In this document: piece by piece, positions 24,801 to 36,189 of the stretch
How positions within the stretch are numbered: position 1 is the first letter of the stretch
How the letters are laid out: each line of letters opens with the position of its first letter
Origin: Drosophila miranda
Lineage: Eukaryota; Arthropoda; Insecta; Diptera; Drosophilidae
Reading direction: 5' to 3'
DNA length: 64,000 nt
Assembly: GCF_003369915.1 (NCBI RefSeq)
Contig: NC_046673.1
Location: forward strand, 19,459,718-19,523,717
Program-made: the position numbers and the translations under genes
Notes under the pieces: generated by a model
Seen by the model: the letters and a program-made list of their open reading frames with translations, nothing else
Database searches by the model: none
What the model was told of the DNA's origin: nothing

Positions 24801-27718
24801 GGGGATAGCTGTCGCTGGTGCTGGCGGTGACTGGGCATTCCTCACCGTCACGCCGCATGAGAGAGTTCTAGAAGAAATAGGGACTGTATAAACTGCTAAT
24901 ACCATCAAAGTTCGTCTCGACGGGCAGCAGTTTGAAGTCCAGCCGCAGAGCCTCCAAGTTGTCGTTGGTAACGCGCACCTCTTGCGGGGCACTGGTCTGG
25001 TACCTGGAGTTTGGATGGAGACAGAGGGAAACGAAATCAGTACGGGAGCTGGAAAGGGAACCACAGGGAAAGGGAAAAAGGGGCAGCCACTCACCCAAAG
25101 GCAGCCGCATGCACGCTGTACAGGCCGGGCGTGAGCAGGCGCCAGTACTCGCCACGCTTCGAGGTGCGAATGGGCTTCTCGTCCAGGCCGGCCACAATAA
25201 TGTTCGCATCGCCGATGGGATAGCCATTGGCGTCCTGCACCAGGCCCTTGATGCCGATGTGGGCTTGCTTGAGCAGCTGCATCAGCGAACCTTTGTTGCG
25301 CTGCCACTCTGCGGGTAGGGTGCTGGCAGGCGGATACTTGCAGCAGGAGAGCTCGATGGTCAGCTCGAAGCAGTTGCTGAAGGCGTAGTTGAAGTCCTGC
25401 ATGCCGCCGGAGAGCTCGTACCAGTTGGCGCCGTTAGTGATGCCTCCGGCAAAGGAGTCGTTGCAGTTGCTGCCCTTCCGCATGATCGGATGGTTGTCCG
25501 AGTAGGCGTGCGCCAGCTGCTTGAAAACGCGGTCATCCGGGGTCAGGCTCTCCTCGCAGCACTCATTGTGCGCTCTAAAAGAGGAGAGGGATGTGTGATG
25601 AAAACTGGAATCCCACCCACGATGAGATCAAACCCGAAACCTACATGGAGTTGTCGTAGGGATAGCTGGCCACCACGGCTCCGCCATGGAAGTTAGCCGA
25701 GAGCACGAACGGCTTGCTGATTATCCAGTTGGCTAGGGCGGCCGTCTCCGGCTGGCGGGACTGCGCGTGCAGCTGGTGGACATGGGGCTCCTCCAGACGG
25801 TCAGGGAAGTCGCGGTTTAGATCGATGCCCGCCGCATTGCCACGCCCTACATAATTGGGCAGCGATTCGCAGTTGCCCTCCTGTAAATTGCGGAGGAGGG
25901 GGGACAAGGGCAATATTAACATAGGCATGGATTTCTCTTTCATATCTGTTTCTCAATCTCACTCTCGCTCTTTCTCTCTCTCTCCGTTGTGTCTTGATTG
26001 TCATTCAGGTCAGTCCTGACCGAAATATTGCACTGCTTGGCATGTCTGTCAGGTGGGTCGGGGCTCTCTCTCTGATTACACCATTCACCCACGCACCCAT
26101 CGGAGAGAGAGTCATAATCGATATTCGATAACGATGTTGCGCAATCGAATAGCAAGCTAATTATCAAATTAGAACTGCAGCTTTTTCCCCCGCCCTCCCC
26201 TCACTATACAGCTTATAAACTGGAGCAGCTGCTGCACGATCTGATTGAACGCACATGAACCGAGCGCGCAAATGGCGATCGGGGAGGACTGATGGATGGA
26301 TTGGAGTGAAGACTCCTCCATTGCATAATCAACAAATTACACATATCATTTAATGGACATATTAAATGGCAAATGTCATTAGCATGTTCAGCCAGAATGG
26401 AAAGTATGTACTACCCCAGTCACGCCACAGATCACCGATCACACATACACGTGGGTTATCCGTTCCACTGTGCAAGAAAGCAGAGACACATTGTTACATA
26501 CATGCATACATACATAAATATACACATATGCAAGTTCAGAAAGTTTCAACTCCAATTAAGAATGAACAGGGGGAAGAGGGACAGGTGGTAACTCTATTCA
26601 GGTGACTCTCGCTCTCTCGAACTCAAGGAAGAAGCTGGAACAGTTATTTGCTAAACCAGCGATGGTTGGAGTGAGCGAGGAATAAGCTTCTGCTCAACGA
26701 ATAATAGAGCTTTGTCTCTCCCTATCTTTCTTTGAGATAACATTCTCAATGAATTTAAATTTCCCGTGTATCTGCGCACTAACCGAAACCTTTGCTAAAT
26801 CATTCCATACGTTTCAGAAACGTTAAAATGATCCAGCAGCAACAACCAAAAGCAAACTATACATTGCTTTGCAGAAGATAATGATAACCATTATCTATGC
26901 ATGTGTGCGAGCGTGGGTGTGTGCAATATGTCAACAGTTGTGAATATTCAGGCGTGGCAGTGGGCGGAGAGAGAGACGGCTGTAAAGGGATTGCGCTTGG
27001 GCCTAGCGCAATCGGATAAAGAGTGCGAATTTAACGACAGAACAGAGAGAGAGAGAGAGCTGACTTCTGCCGCCTCTCTCATCCCGACACCCCCGCAAAC
27101 TCTAAACCACACTCTCTCTGCCTCTTCGTATTCTAAAATTTCACAATTATTGATTTTTCCCAGCGACCGAAAGAGACTCGTACACAGTGGCAGATACGTA
27201 TGCAAACAGGTGACCCGCCCGCGCGTACTGTAGAGCGAACGTACCTGGGACAGGGCATAGCCATCGGGATTCATGGTGGGCATTAGATAGATGTCCGTGG
27301 AGTTCACCAGCTGGCCCACATCCGTGATGCGGTCGTAGTTGCCTAACAGGTACTGAGCCAGATAGACGAGCAGCTGCCGTCCCACCGTCTCGTCGCCGTG
27401 CATATTGGCAATGTACTTGACGGGCGGCGTGAGCAGATTGCGCTGCCGCGTATTCTTCGAGATCTGCAGCACAACCAGGTTGCGGCCCTCTAGGGATCGG
27501 CCGAGATAGTGAACGCGAGCCTGCTCTGGATAGGCCTTCTCCAGGCCCGCAAACAGATCCTCCAGCTGCTCCTGGCTGGTGTAGTGGGGCTGCTGCAGGA
27601 AGCTCTCCTCCTCTTTGATGATGTAGCCCCGTCCACTGGGCACCAGCTGGGCGACCATGGCCAAAGCCAGGCCAGTCACAATCCACTGTGCCAGCATCTT
27701 CTTTGGACTCGCCTCCAC
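18806..27718 (-). CDS. svr: Silver (carboxypeptidase D), isoform with catalytic first domain
   Basis: Nine minus-strand exons (27245-27718, 25645-25880, 25095-25574, 24903-25003, 22328-22445, 20878-22204, 20360-20583, 19051-20294, 18806-18990) join in frame to 1462 residues. The protein is a type I membrane metallocarboxypeptidase that trims C-terminal Lys/Arg from secretory-pathway peptides. After a signal peptide (about 1-31), domain 1 has the zinc motif NMHGDE (His107, Glu110), NPDGYALS, IDLNRDFPD and the catalytic-Glu region FELTIELSCC. Domain 2 (from about residue 455) has NMHGNE, NPDGYE, IDLNRNFPD and LELTIEMGCD. Domain 3 (from about 870) lacks the HxxE pair and should be inactive. Transthyretin-like modules follow the domains. 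One membrane segment (about 1325-1352) precedes an acidic cytoplasmic tail. All junction phases agree with the D. melanogaster protein. Reading through the last intron gives a different short tail. Confidence 0.96.
23556..23582. repeat. (TA)n microsatellite
   Basis: A perfect AT dinucleotide run inside an svr intron. Confidence 0.9.
24336..24361. repeat. (GT)n microsatellite
   Basis: A perfect TG dinucleotide run inside an svr intron. Confidence 0.9.
25881..27244. other. svr intron after the proximal first exon
   Basis: No coding gene is seen. Pyrimidine- and GA-rich tracts occur near 25945-25985 and 27040-27060. Confidence 0.7.
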
Positions 27719-30608
27719 TTCTACGGCAGTCTTCGCAGCCGTCTTCGCAGCCGCTACGGGGGGATGACCTCAATTGCTGGTTATCACGGGCGTGCAAATT
27801 GAACGCTGGATGCTCCAGATAAAGTTCTTATTTGGTTTTCTTCTGCTTTTTCGGGGGGAGACCTCCGCCCGCGCGTCCTCGTCTTGGTCGTCTGGGGGGG
27901 TCGGCGTCGTCGTCGTTGTCGTTGTCGTTGTCCGTTCCGTCGTAGGGTGGTCGGTGCAGCTCAGCTTCGAAAAATGAACTGCTTGAAAATTTGCTGCGTT
28001 GATTGGCCTTAAGCGCCCATGGGGCTGCTGTCGCTGTGCCTGTTACCGCTCCTCTGCCAGCGTCGACGCCAGCACACTCGGCTGAGAGCAGCGCAAAGCA
28101 AAGCGCGCGCTAATTGCAGGGAAATTACACGCCACAGAGAGCTTGAGAGCCGAATGTTTTTTTTTTTAGTTTTCCTTCTTCTGCCGTTATATATGTATAT
28201 GTATTTTCCACAGTTTTCTGATACCGTGTCACGAACCGTTGTTGTTATTTGAGTGTAAATTAATAGTTTGTCGTCGCTTTCGGATTCAATAATGATTATT
28301 ATTGTTTCATTTGAGTGTTGAATAGCGTTGCCAGACGAAAGCCGAGGCGCCGGCGCGTGTGAGAGCGCAGTCGCCGCCAAGCCACAGCAGAGAGAGAGAG
28401 AGAGAGTGCGCACGAGAGAAAGATGGTGAAGACAAGGCGGAGAGAGAGAGAGACATTCGAATTTGCGTCGCACGTCAGCGAAAAGGATATTTTTAGCATG
28501 AAATCAATAACTCTCTTTTGACGTCACAGCCAGCCAGACCGCCCATTGCCAGTGTCCCTGGCGTGGGTTCAAACGCCCACGCACACACACGGCACATACA
28601 TTTGTACATATTTCCATATGCCCCTTCCTTATCGATAAACAAAATTCCCCGGGCCATTAAGGCCGTCTTTATCAGTAGAGCGCAATTTCAGGGAAATTTA
28701 TATTCCCGCTAAGTGAATGGGATCGGTGACAGTGGAGGGCAGCGGTGATAGCGGGCAAAAAGCTTCTATATTTAAAGCTTCACTCCCAATCACGCAGCAA
28801 TACCACATTGTTGGCACTTCTTCCTGGCACAGCTGGGATTAACACCGAGGCCTGCATGCTCTACAAGAATTAATCCGTTTCAATTCCATTCGGATGTCAA
28901 TCGAAATTTGTTTGAAAATTGGGTAGATTCCACAAGCTTCTGATGCTTATAGGGAATCTATTTTCCAATTATTTAAAAAGCTACTCGTTTGGAGCATATT
29001 TTTTTATGGAAAGAAACATAAATAAGTTCCTGTATCAAATGGTTCTACATTTTTACATTTTTAGAAATATCAAAAAAACTGCATCAAACAGAAATCGGCA
29101 AACTACTCGTAAATTCGCGTGGCTCTCGCTGGAGGAATTGTAGCAGCGGCCACAAACATAAGCGCAATAATAACGACGACAAACCGGTTGCATTTACTTG
29201 TAAAGTGTCTCAATTGCAGGAAAATTAAATGAACTAAACCAAAACCAAAGCGAAAACCACACATCGCCCATACGCCGCGGCGTCAACGGTGGCATACTGC
29301 CGTATAGCTGTTGTTGTTGTGACATCTAACCAGTTTCTTGAAAGGTAATTGGACGGGCTGCCTCCCTTGCCGGCTGCTCCCACAGTTACGGCCGCTGTGT
29401 TGCAATTGCAACACAATGACGTCAGCGGCCGGGGCTGGCCTTAAATCTATCCACCAGATTATTGGAGGGGCAGGCCGTAAAACTGTCACCCACACCCAAC
29501 ATCCACATCGAAGCACTTGGCATACATGTTTGTTTAACAACAGTCTAATCTAATCAGACACGAAAATTGCCACCACTCGAGGTGTCCGCCCGAAATACCT
29601 ATTGCTCTTTGGATTAACTAAAATTAGTTGAAAATCTGATAAACATTGAAATATCCCTTAATACCCTGTGGCCCAAGGTACACACATACATATTTACATC
29701 TAAAGTTTTTTCAATATGACGCAGTTTGAAGCTTACTCTGAGCACCAATAAAGCTCAACAGAGAAGAGAGTGGACAGGCGCATAGGGAGAGAGGTGTGAG
29801 GTGTTCAGCCGGCAGACAGCTGATAATCATAACTGTTTACTATGTCCGACTTATCGTAGAGTAAAAAGGTATATTGCATTCGTGAAGATCAATGTTTGCC
29901 ACCCTATAGCGCCATAAATATTTATATTAGGACATATGTATATTTTTTACGAGCATTCGATCTGCTAGCTATGACAATTTCTCAGTCTGTGGGAGCATCT
30001 GGATTGAAGAGCTATGTAACCGAAATCCACAGGGTATTGGTATTTCCTAGTCGCTTTTACTTGCTGCCTATTCTCTTGGTCTGCTCGCTCTCAGCTCTTC
30101 ACGAGCTGATCTTGAACTTTCCAAGTTTGTAAAGCTCTCGCGTCCGCCTCGTCTTCACAGAAAATGCCATGATACTTGCAGCACAACAGCTGCAACATGT
30201 GTACATCGATTTTATTTATATGACTATTTACGTCCGTAATCTCCTTAATTATATTGACAATTGTTCGCTACAGGGATTCACAGCAGAGTTGATGCAATGA
30301 AAAGAGAGCCAACAGAGACAGGGGAATTTTCAATATTTTGTGTGTTGATGCGAATACATACTATGGGAATAAACAGTGTATGGCGGAAATGTGCTAGCAC
30401 AGACTAAACAATTACCAAGTTGTTGCGGCACTAGAAATTTGTTCTATTGCGGGGTTTTTCCTGATGCCCTTTAATGTACCGCGTCATGTGGGAGCGATGG
30501 AAGCATTTGGGTTCAAGGACGTCCCCCCGCTGAACTAGGGAAGACAAACAACAGAGATAAAGCTTCCCTGCATGTACATATGTATATATGTATGTGTATC
30601 TCTATTAT

Positions 30609-30632
30609 ACATACATACATACATACATACAT
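30609..30632. repeat. (CATA)n microsatellite
   Basis: Six tandem ATAC tetranucleotides in the svr distal intron. Confidence 0.9.
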
Positions 30633-30769
30633 ATGTATAAAAAACGTTTTGGGTCGCCGCGATCGTTCCGATATTTGACTCACGAGCAAAGCGATACCTT
30701 TAATTTAAGGAATTCAAACACAAACCAACTTAAAAAACGAGGGGGAACGTTGTGAGTTGCTGCGGAGAC

Positions 30770-31838
30770 CGCAACTCTACAGTTATACCCGATACTAAGT
30801 CAGTATGGCTCTCCTCCGGCAGACGCCGCTAATATTAAACGACACGACAAGGAGTGCGTGCGAGAGAGACAGAAAATCAGTCTGAGCGTGACGTCGGGTG
30901 TTGCGTAGCCAGTGCAAATTGATTTGTTCCTTTTGGCTATAAAAATGATCTGATCTGATCCAGATTCAGCAATCTGATATATATGATCATTATCTATGAT
31001 TCTGCGTTTTTAGTTTTCTCGTATCCTCAATATTGTGGATGCAACAGATTTTCGTTCTTTGCGGGGGCGGAAGGGGGTGGGGCGAAATTTTGAGATATAC
31101 GTTTTATAGTGAGATCTAACAGGAGTGCGGATACCAAATTTGGTTACTCTAGCCTTAATAGTCTCTGAGATTTGTGAATATCCCCAGATTTTCATCCGGG
31201 GGCGGAAGGGGGTGTGGCGAAATTTTGAAACAAACTCGTCTCGGTCCGATATATTAGGAGTGTGGATACCAAATTTGGTTGCTCTAGCTTTTATAGTCTC
31301 TGAGATCTAGGCGCTAATGTTTTACTCTAAGCAAAGCCGCCTATGCTACGTGTGTGTTAGAGAGAGACAGGGCGAGAAAAAATGAAATTGTTTTCTTGAT
31401 TCTGGCTATAATAATTATACGATCTGGTTCAGATTTTGCACTCTAGAAGATATAGTCATCTTCTACGATTCTGCGTTTTTAGTTTTCTCGTATCGTCGAA
31501 ATTGTGGATGCCACAGATTTTCGCCCTTTGTGGGGGCGGAAGTGGGCGGGGCAAAGTTTTGAAATATTCTTGTAGCAGTGACATATCACAGAAGTCTGGA
31601 TCCAAAACATCGTTGCTCTCGCTCTTATAGTCTTTGAGCACTAGGCGCTGAAGGGGACGGACAGACGGACGGACGGACAGACGGACAGACAGACATGGCT
31701 CAATCGACTCGGCTATTGATGCTGATCAAGAATATATATACTTTATGGGGTCGGAAACGATTCCTTTTGGACGTTACACACATCCACTTTTACCACAAAT
31801 CTAATATACCCCAATACTCATTTTGAGTATCGGGTATA
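30770..31838 (+). mobile_element. Non-autonomous Helitron-like repeat, probably obscura-group type
   Basis: The segment starts near ACCGCAACTCTACAGTTATA followed by CCCGATACTAAGTCAG and ends TTTTGAGTATCGGGTATAA, with no long open frame. Towards the end it has (GGACAGAC)n, then ATGGCT, TCGACTCGGCTATTGATGCT and ACTTTATGGGGTCGGAAACG. This order is characteristic of a widespread Drosophila family I associate with DINE-1/ISY-like elements. A module with TTCTGCGTTTTTAGTTTTCT and TGGATGC.ACAGATTTTCG followed by GGGGGCGGAAG occurs at 30999-31085 and 31471-31560, with a partial copy at 31190-31230, so the element has internal repeats. GAGAGAGACAG occurs twice (about 30863 and 31360). The exact family name needs a library search. 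Confidence 0.75.
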
Positions 31839-32455
31839 ATTAAACATCACTTCAAAATTACTGAAAACACTCATTTAATAGAGCTTTTGCTGAAACATAG
31901 TGTCCAGTGTCCTTTTCACATGAACCCAACACACCAAGACCCTCAACATTTAAAGGAATACTCTAAGAGTGTTACAATTTATCTAGGGAAAACAACTTCA
32001 GAATCAATGATGCCCGCTTTCAGGAACTCCTATTTGATCCACAAAAGATTTCTTAAATTTAATTTTTTTGTTAGCTTAATTAAGTGTTTTCCTACCCCTG
32101 TACATTAGCCCCACAATAACCACCACTTGACTCAATTGAAGAGCTTTAAAATGAAGATCACTCGTAAAGCAGAAACCCAAACACTTGGGATTAGACATTC
32201 AGAGGGCCATCGAGTGGAGAGTACCAGAGAGTAATGATGGACCAGTGTTCAGATAATATCAGACGCAACTCCCAGATGCTAATAGCCAGATCACAACTGA
32301 CTTGAACCAGAAAAACTGGGTCACCTATGGTACTATAGTACAGGGAGGGGAGCGGATTCCATATGGATAGAAACAGTCTCTGGCTTTCCACTACAGATTC
32401 CAAACGCAGCGGGGCAGAGGAACAAAGCACAGCGGAAACCAAAGAGACAGAGATA

Positions 32456-32460
<5 letters not shown>

Positions 32461-32506
<46 letters not shown>
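32461..32506. repeat. (AG)n microsatellite, 46 bp
   Basis: A perfect AG run about 200 bp downstream of the distal svr first exon. Such runs bind GAGA factor or CLAMP in Drosophila; function here is not shown. Confidence 0.9.
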
Positions 32507-32510
<4 letters not shown>

Positions 32511-32705
32511 AGTGTCGATTCATGGATTGATCTGGGGTGTAGTCGGGGTAACAATTTATCCGATTTACATTCACTTTTCGCTATTGTTATAATGCTCCCC
32601 ACAGCTGTTTTGGCTTTGAAAGCGGATTGTGGTACAAGCAACTTTCTTCTAGAACTACCCATAGATGGGCACGGGGACGAGACGGGGGTTCGTAGTATGA
32701 CTCAC

Positions 32706-33188
32706 CTGGGCGAGGGCAAATCCATCCGGATTGCAGCTGGGTAGAAAATGAATTTCTGTGGTGTTGAGCAGCCGTTGGACCTGGTCGTCGGTCTCGTAGC
32801 TGCTGGCCAGATACTCGGCCATATACAGGACAATCTGGCGACCCAGCGTCTCGTCGCCCCGAATGTTGGCCACCAGCTTCACCATGGGCCGCAGCAGATC
32901 CCCGCTCTTGTCGTTCGCCGGTGGGGCGTTTAGCGCTAGGGCATGCAGTGGCCTGCCCTGCAAGGAGCGACCGATTTTGTAGGCCTGGGCCAACTGGGGA
33001 TAGTCCTTGGCCAACTGGCCAAACAGAGCTCCAATCTCATCGTTGTCCAGATAGTGGGGATGAGCCAGAAAGCTCTCGGTCTCTTCGATCACCTGAACCG
33101 CAGCACTCTCGCTGTACTCTGCGGGGGCGGGTGCCGGCGAGCCAGCGACGAGGGCCAGGCACGCAATCACAAAAACGCCAACGCGCAT
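32706..33188 (-). CDS. svr: svr alternative distal first coding exon (inactive domain 1 variant)
   Basis: This 161-codon exon begins with a clear signal peptide (MRVGVFVIACLALVAGS) and ends at CAG|GTGAGT in phase 0, exactly like the proximal first exon, so both can splice to the common exon at 25880. It encodes the same N-terminal half of carboxypeptidase domain 1. The zinc motif reads NIRGDE instead of NMHGDE, so the ligand His is Arg (residue 110) and this domain version should not bind zinc normally. D. melanogaster svr is known to have two such first exons giving active and inactive domain 1 forms. An in-frame upstream ATG exists at 33314, but 33188 gives the better signal peptide. The predicted isoform has 1465 residues. 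Confidence 0.9.
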
Positions 33189-33635
33189 ATTATCTGCTAT
33201 CTGGAGAGCAGATCGATCCGATCTAGACCCGCCGATGCGGACACGTAAGCAGCAACAACAAGCGGGGGCGCAGGCGCAGACGATGGAGAGACGCTGGATG
33301 AGGTGCTGTTGCACCTGTGGCTCGCTTTCTGCTGACAGCTTTCTTTGATATGCAAATTATTGCCAATATTTCACTCTAACACAGAAAATAGCACACAAAC
33401 CAGAACAGGCACGGAGACACGGAACAACAACTTGTTCTGGAGGTGCTTTTGCCCTGCTGGCGGATGATTCGTTTGCCGCGCTGTCACTGCACCAAAACTC
33501 CAAAATCAGACGCCACAAAATGACTGAAAGCCCGAGGAGCAAAACATATTATCCACAAACAATAATTGTTGTACTAAATATTAATAATTTACACATATAC
33601 ACATTCAAAACACAAACTACGCGAACGCAACCAGT

Positions 33636-33865
33636 GTAACCGCGGATTTATCGTTAAAATATACCGACCGAACCTCCGAAATATACCGAAACAGACCGTC
33701 TCATTTAAAAAATATACCGTAAATATACTGACGAATTCAAGTTCTATTTTACATATTCCTCGTTTTTTATTTTCCGAAGAATATTACTAGCTATATAGAA
33801 CATTTAGCCATGCCCAGACAATTTTATACGATTGATGAATCATTTCTATATTTGATTGGCAAGTC
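33636..33865 (-). repeat. Dispersed promoter-type repeat, copy B, at the svr distal promoter
   Basis: Read on the minus strand, this segment matches the sequence before exportin-6 block by block: TGATTCATCAAT...AAAATT.TCTGGGCA, AGCTAGTAATATTC, CGAGGAATATGTA, GAACTTGAATTCGTCAGTAT, several CGGTATATTT, AACGATAAATCCGCGG and TTACACTGG (one change from Ohler motif 1). It points towards the svr distal first exon, which starts about 450 bp further on, so it probably acts as the svr distal promoter. Confidence 0.75.
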
Positions 33866-34224
33866 TTTAGTCCTTGTTTTTATTGTATTTTAACTTAAAC
33901 AGGGTTTAAACAAAATAGTTCAACAAAAAAACAGTCGCAATGTTGCTGGTATTTGAAGACATGATGCGTGTATATGCCTTTGTATACCCTATTTCGATAA
34001 TTTTATATGAAGATGAAACGTAATTTATAAAGACCTTTTCTCAAATTGATATTCTTTAGACATATTCAAGTACATTATTAGTATCTTGTGTACATTTATC
34101 TCGATCCTGGTACCTACGGAGCCTTGAATGACAAACATTTTCTCAATTCTATAACATCCTTTTCCCTAGGGTATGACAATTAATGTTGCCGTTAATCATT
34201 GTTGTCAACCGGTTATTACCTATT

Positions 34225-34440
34225 CATACCCGATTCAAATAAATACCGAAATATACGGTCTCATTTTCAAAATATACCGTCGAATTATTCATATTCCTCG
34301 TTTTTGATCTTCCGTGGAATATTACTAGCTATATAGAACATTTGGCCATGTGCACATAATTTAATACGATGAATTAATCAATTTTCTACTTGACTGGCTT
34401 ACTTTAAATAATTGCTTTTATTGCATTTTGCGTAAAAAAA
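34225..34440 (-). repeat. Dispersed promoter-type repeat, copy C
   Basis: On the minus strand it contains AGAAAATTGATTAATTCATC, AAATTATGTGCACATGGCC, CTATATAGCTAGTAATATTC, CACGGAAGATCAAAAACGAG, then CGGTATATTTTGAAAATGAG and CGTATATTTCGGTATTT. It resembles copy B and the exportin-6 promoter copies but stops before the DRE/motif 1 end. Confidence 0.7.
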
Positions 34441-34524
34441 AAGGTTTTAGCGAAATCGGTCAAAACAAAAAAAAAAACGAAAAAGGATAGTCGTTCATAT
34501 TGCTCAATTTAGAGATTATGTTGA

Positions 34525-34625
34525 ATAATTCTAGATAACTAAAACCCTTAGTTTTGCCCACATAATTTTAAGACATTGATGAATAAATTTTCTACAAAAT
34601 TGGTTAGTTTTTAGTCCTTGCTTTT
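34525..34625 (-). repeat. Dispersed promoter-type repeat, copy D (partial)
   Basis: The minus strand reads GTAGAAAATTTATTCATCAA, then AAAATTATGTGGGCAAAACT and TAGTTATCTAGAATTATTC, the left-hand blocks of the same repeat. The GTATATTT part is missing. Confidence 0.55.
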
Positions 34626-35380
34626 ATTGTATCTTGACTACCATAAAAAAAATAATTTTACAATAAAAATCAAGAATAATAATTATAGAATAAAAGTCAA
34701 AAAATAATAATTATTCAAGAAAAATCAAGAAAAATCAGAACTAATCATTATTCAATCAAAATCAAAAATAATTTATTAGTTTTTTGAGTTTTATTAAGGT
34801 ATGAAGATAAAACCTAATTAATAAAGTCCTTTATTAACTCAGTTCAACTCCTGCATGTGTATAGTGGTCCCGGGGTACGGTAGCTTTCGATTCTATTGAT
34901 TCTAATAAGTGTTAGAACATTTACATATGTATATACATGTAAGTGCAATACAACCTGACTATTCGATTGACAGAGTCCTCGGAACCTTAGAAATATTGTT
35001 CCACCGAACATCGCTGCTAGTCCAGGTGAGCAAAAATTAAAAATTCCTTGTATTACAGCCCCTTATTGTTGGGCGGCCACTTATTCGTTCTCCTTTTCTC
35101 TACTGCAACAGATAGAATCTGTTCGGAATAAAGGACCCTCACACTCAAAGGTAGGTTGCCAAAGGTAGGTGCCTGGCAGCGTAACAAATTCAAAGTTGGG
35201 CCCAACACTGGAGTGCCGAGGGCCGTGGAGGCGAAGGAACAATCCCAATCGAAGGACCTAGACGACACAGCCTATGCAGAACCACGTCACCAGTCTGAAA
35301 AATATTTACTCACAAGTGTAAACGGCAAAAGAGGGTGCTGATTACATTTTCAAGTCACCCGTATAAAAGGCGAAAGGTTG

Positions 35381-36118
35381 TTGTTTTTCAGTGCAGTCAT
35401 AATGTTCATAGCTATGGAGCTGCTTCTATGGGGCGATCTTCTAAAGCCCCATCCTTCGTCTCCATCTTCGGGGCTTTCGCTTGTACGGATAAGTGGCGTC
35501 GAAATACCATTGCAGGCCCTTGCTGCCGCTGGTTCATATTGTCCTTCAGTATATAGATATTTATCTATTGAGATATTGAGTGTCTGTCATAGCCGTACTC
35601 AGAATGTTCTCCATTCTTATATGCTTTCTCTTTTTCGAAGTAAGTATGGAAGAGTTTTGAGGTTATTTAGACCAATACTTTTTGTATCCTTGCAGTTCCC
35701 CAGCCAAATGGATTACTTTACTCACTGAATCGGAAAACACATGTATCATAATTTTCTGATTTCTTGGACCAGCACTACGAATAGTTCTTTGCCTATTACT
35801 CAACCCCCCTGGTACTTCTGCGAGATTCCTGTGAAACGAACTGACTAGAGGCCGTTGTGGACCCGTAGTGGCCTTCAGTATGTAGATTGTTCGAGCGGCC
35901 AACAGCTACTTTAACATCTTGAGAGCTGACTGAATATCTCAATATATGAATAATACATACTGAAGGCCAATATGCACCAGAGATAGCCAGGGCCAGCGAT
36001 GGTATTTAGACGCTACACATCCGTGCAAGCGAAAGAATCGCAGATGGAGACAAAGCATGAGGCTTTCCAAGAATCAATAAAGAAGCTCCTTAACTGTGAA
36101 CATTTTGACTGAAAAACG
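35381..36118. repeat. Long imperfect inverted repeat (about 200-bp arms)
   Basis: The arm at about 35381-35595 and the reverse complement of about 35925-36118 share TTTTTCAGT..., GGAGCT.CTTCTAT, CGTCTCCATCT/TGTCTCCATCTGCG, CTTTCGCTTG(T/C)ACGGAT, AATACCAT(T/C)GC, TTCATATTG.CCTTCAGTAT and TTGAGATATT in the same order. The central 0.33 kb has no recognised gene. A short direct copy of the GGCCTTCAGTATGTAGAT string lies at about 35869. The structure could be a foldback-type or terminal-inverted-repeat element remnant; I do not recognise the family. Confidence 0.65.
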
Positions 36119-36189
36119 GCACACTTTTTCCTTTATTTCGGGCTGACTGGGTCAGCCAATTGGGCTCATTAGAATCGGCCAATATAATA

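Larger units (their letters stand above)
22446..24902. other. svr intron (2.46 kb)
   Basis: The intron contains no coding signal. It is rich in TA/TATG simple sequence (about 23260-23660), a (TA)n run at 23556-23582 and a (GT)n run at 24336-24361. Short open frames here are fortuitous. Confidence 0.7.
27719..32705. other. svr distal intron and proximal promoter region
   Basis: This is the long intron between the two alternative first exons. The part just right of 27.72 kb should hold the promoter and 5' UTR of the proximal isoform (GC-rich, GTCGTC and GA-rich tracts up to about 28.5 kb). It also contains the Helitron-like repeat at 30.77-31.84 kb, a (CATA)n run at 30609-30632 and a long (AG)n run at 32461-32506. 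No other gene is recognised. Confidence 0.6.

Noticed and set aside
30609-30632. Regularly spaced short repeats considered as a CRISPR-like array
   Set aside because: They are ordinary tetranucleotide microsatellites in a eukaryotic genome; no spacers or Cas genes.
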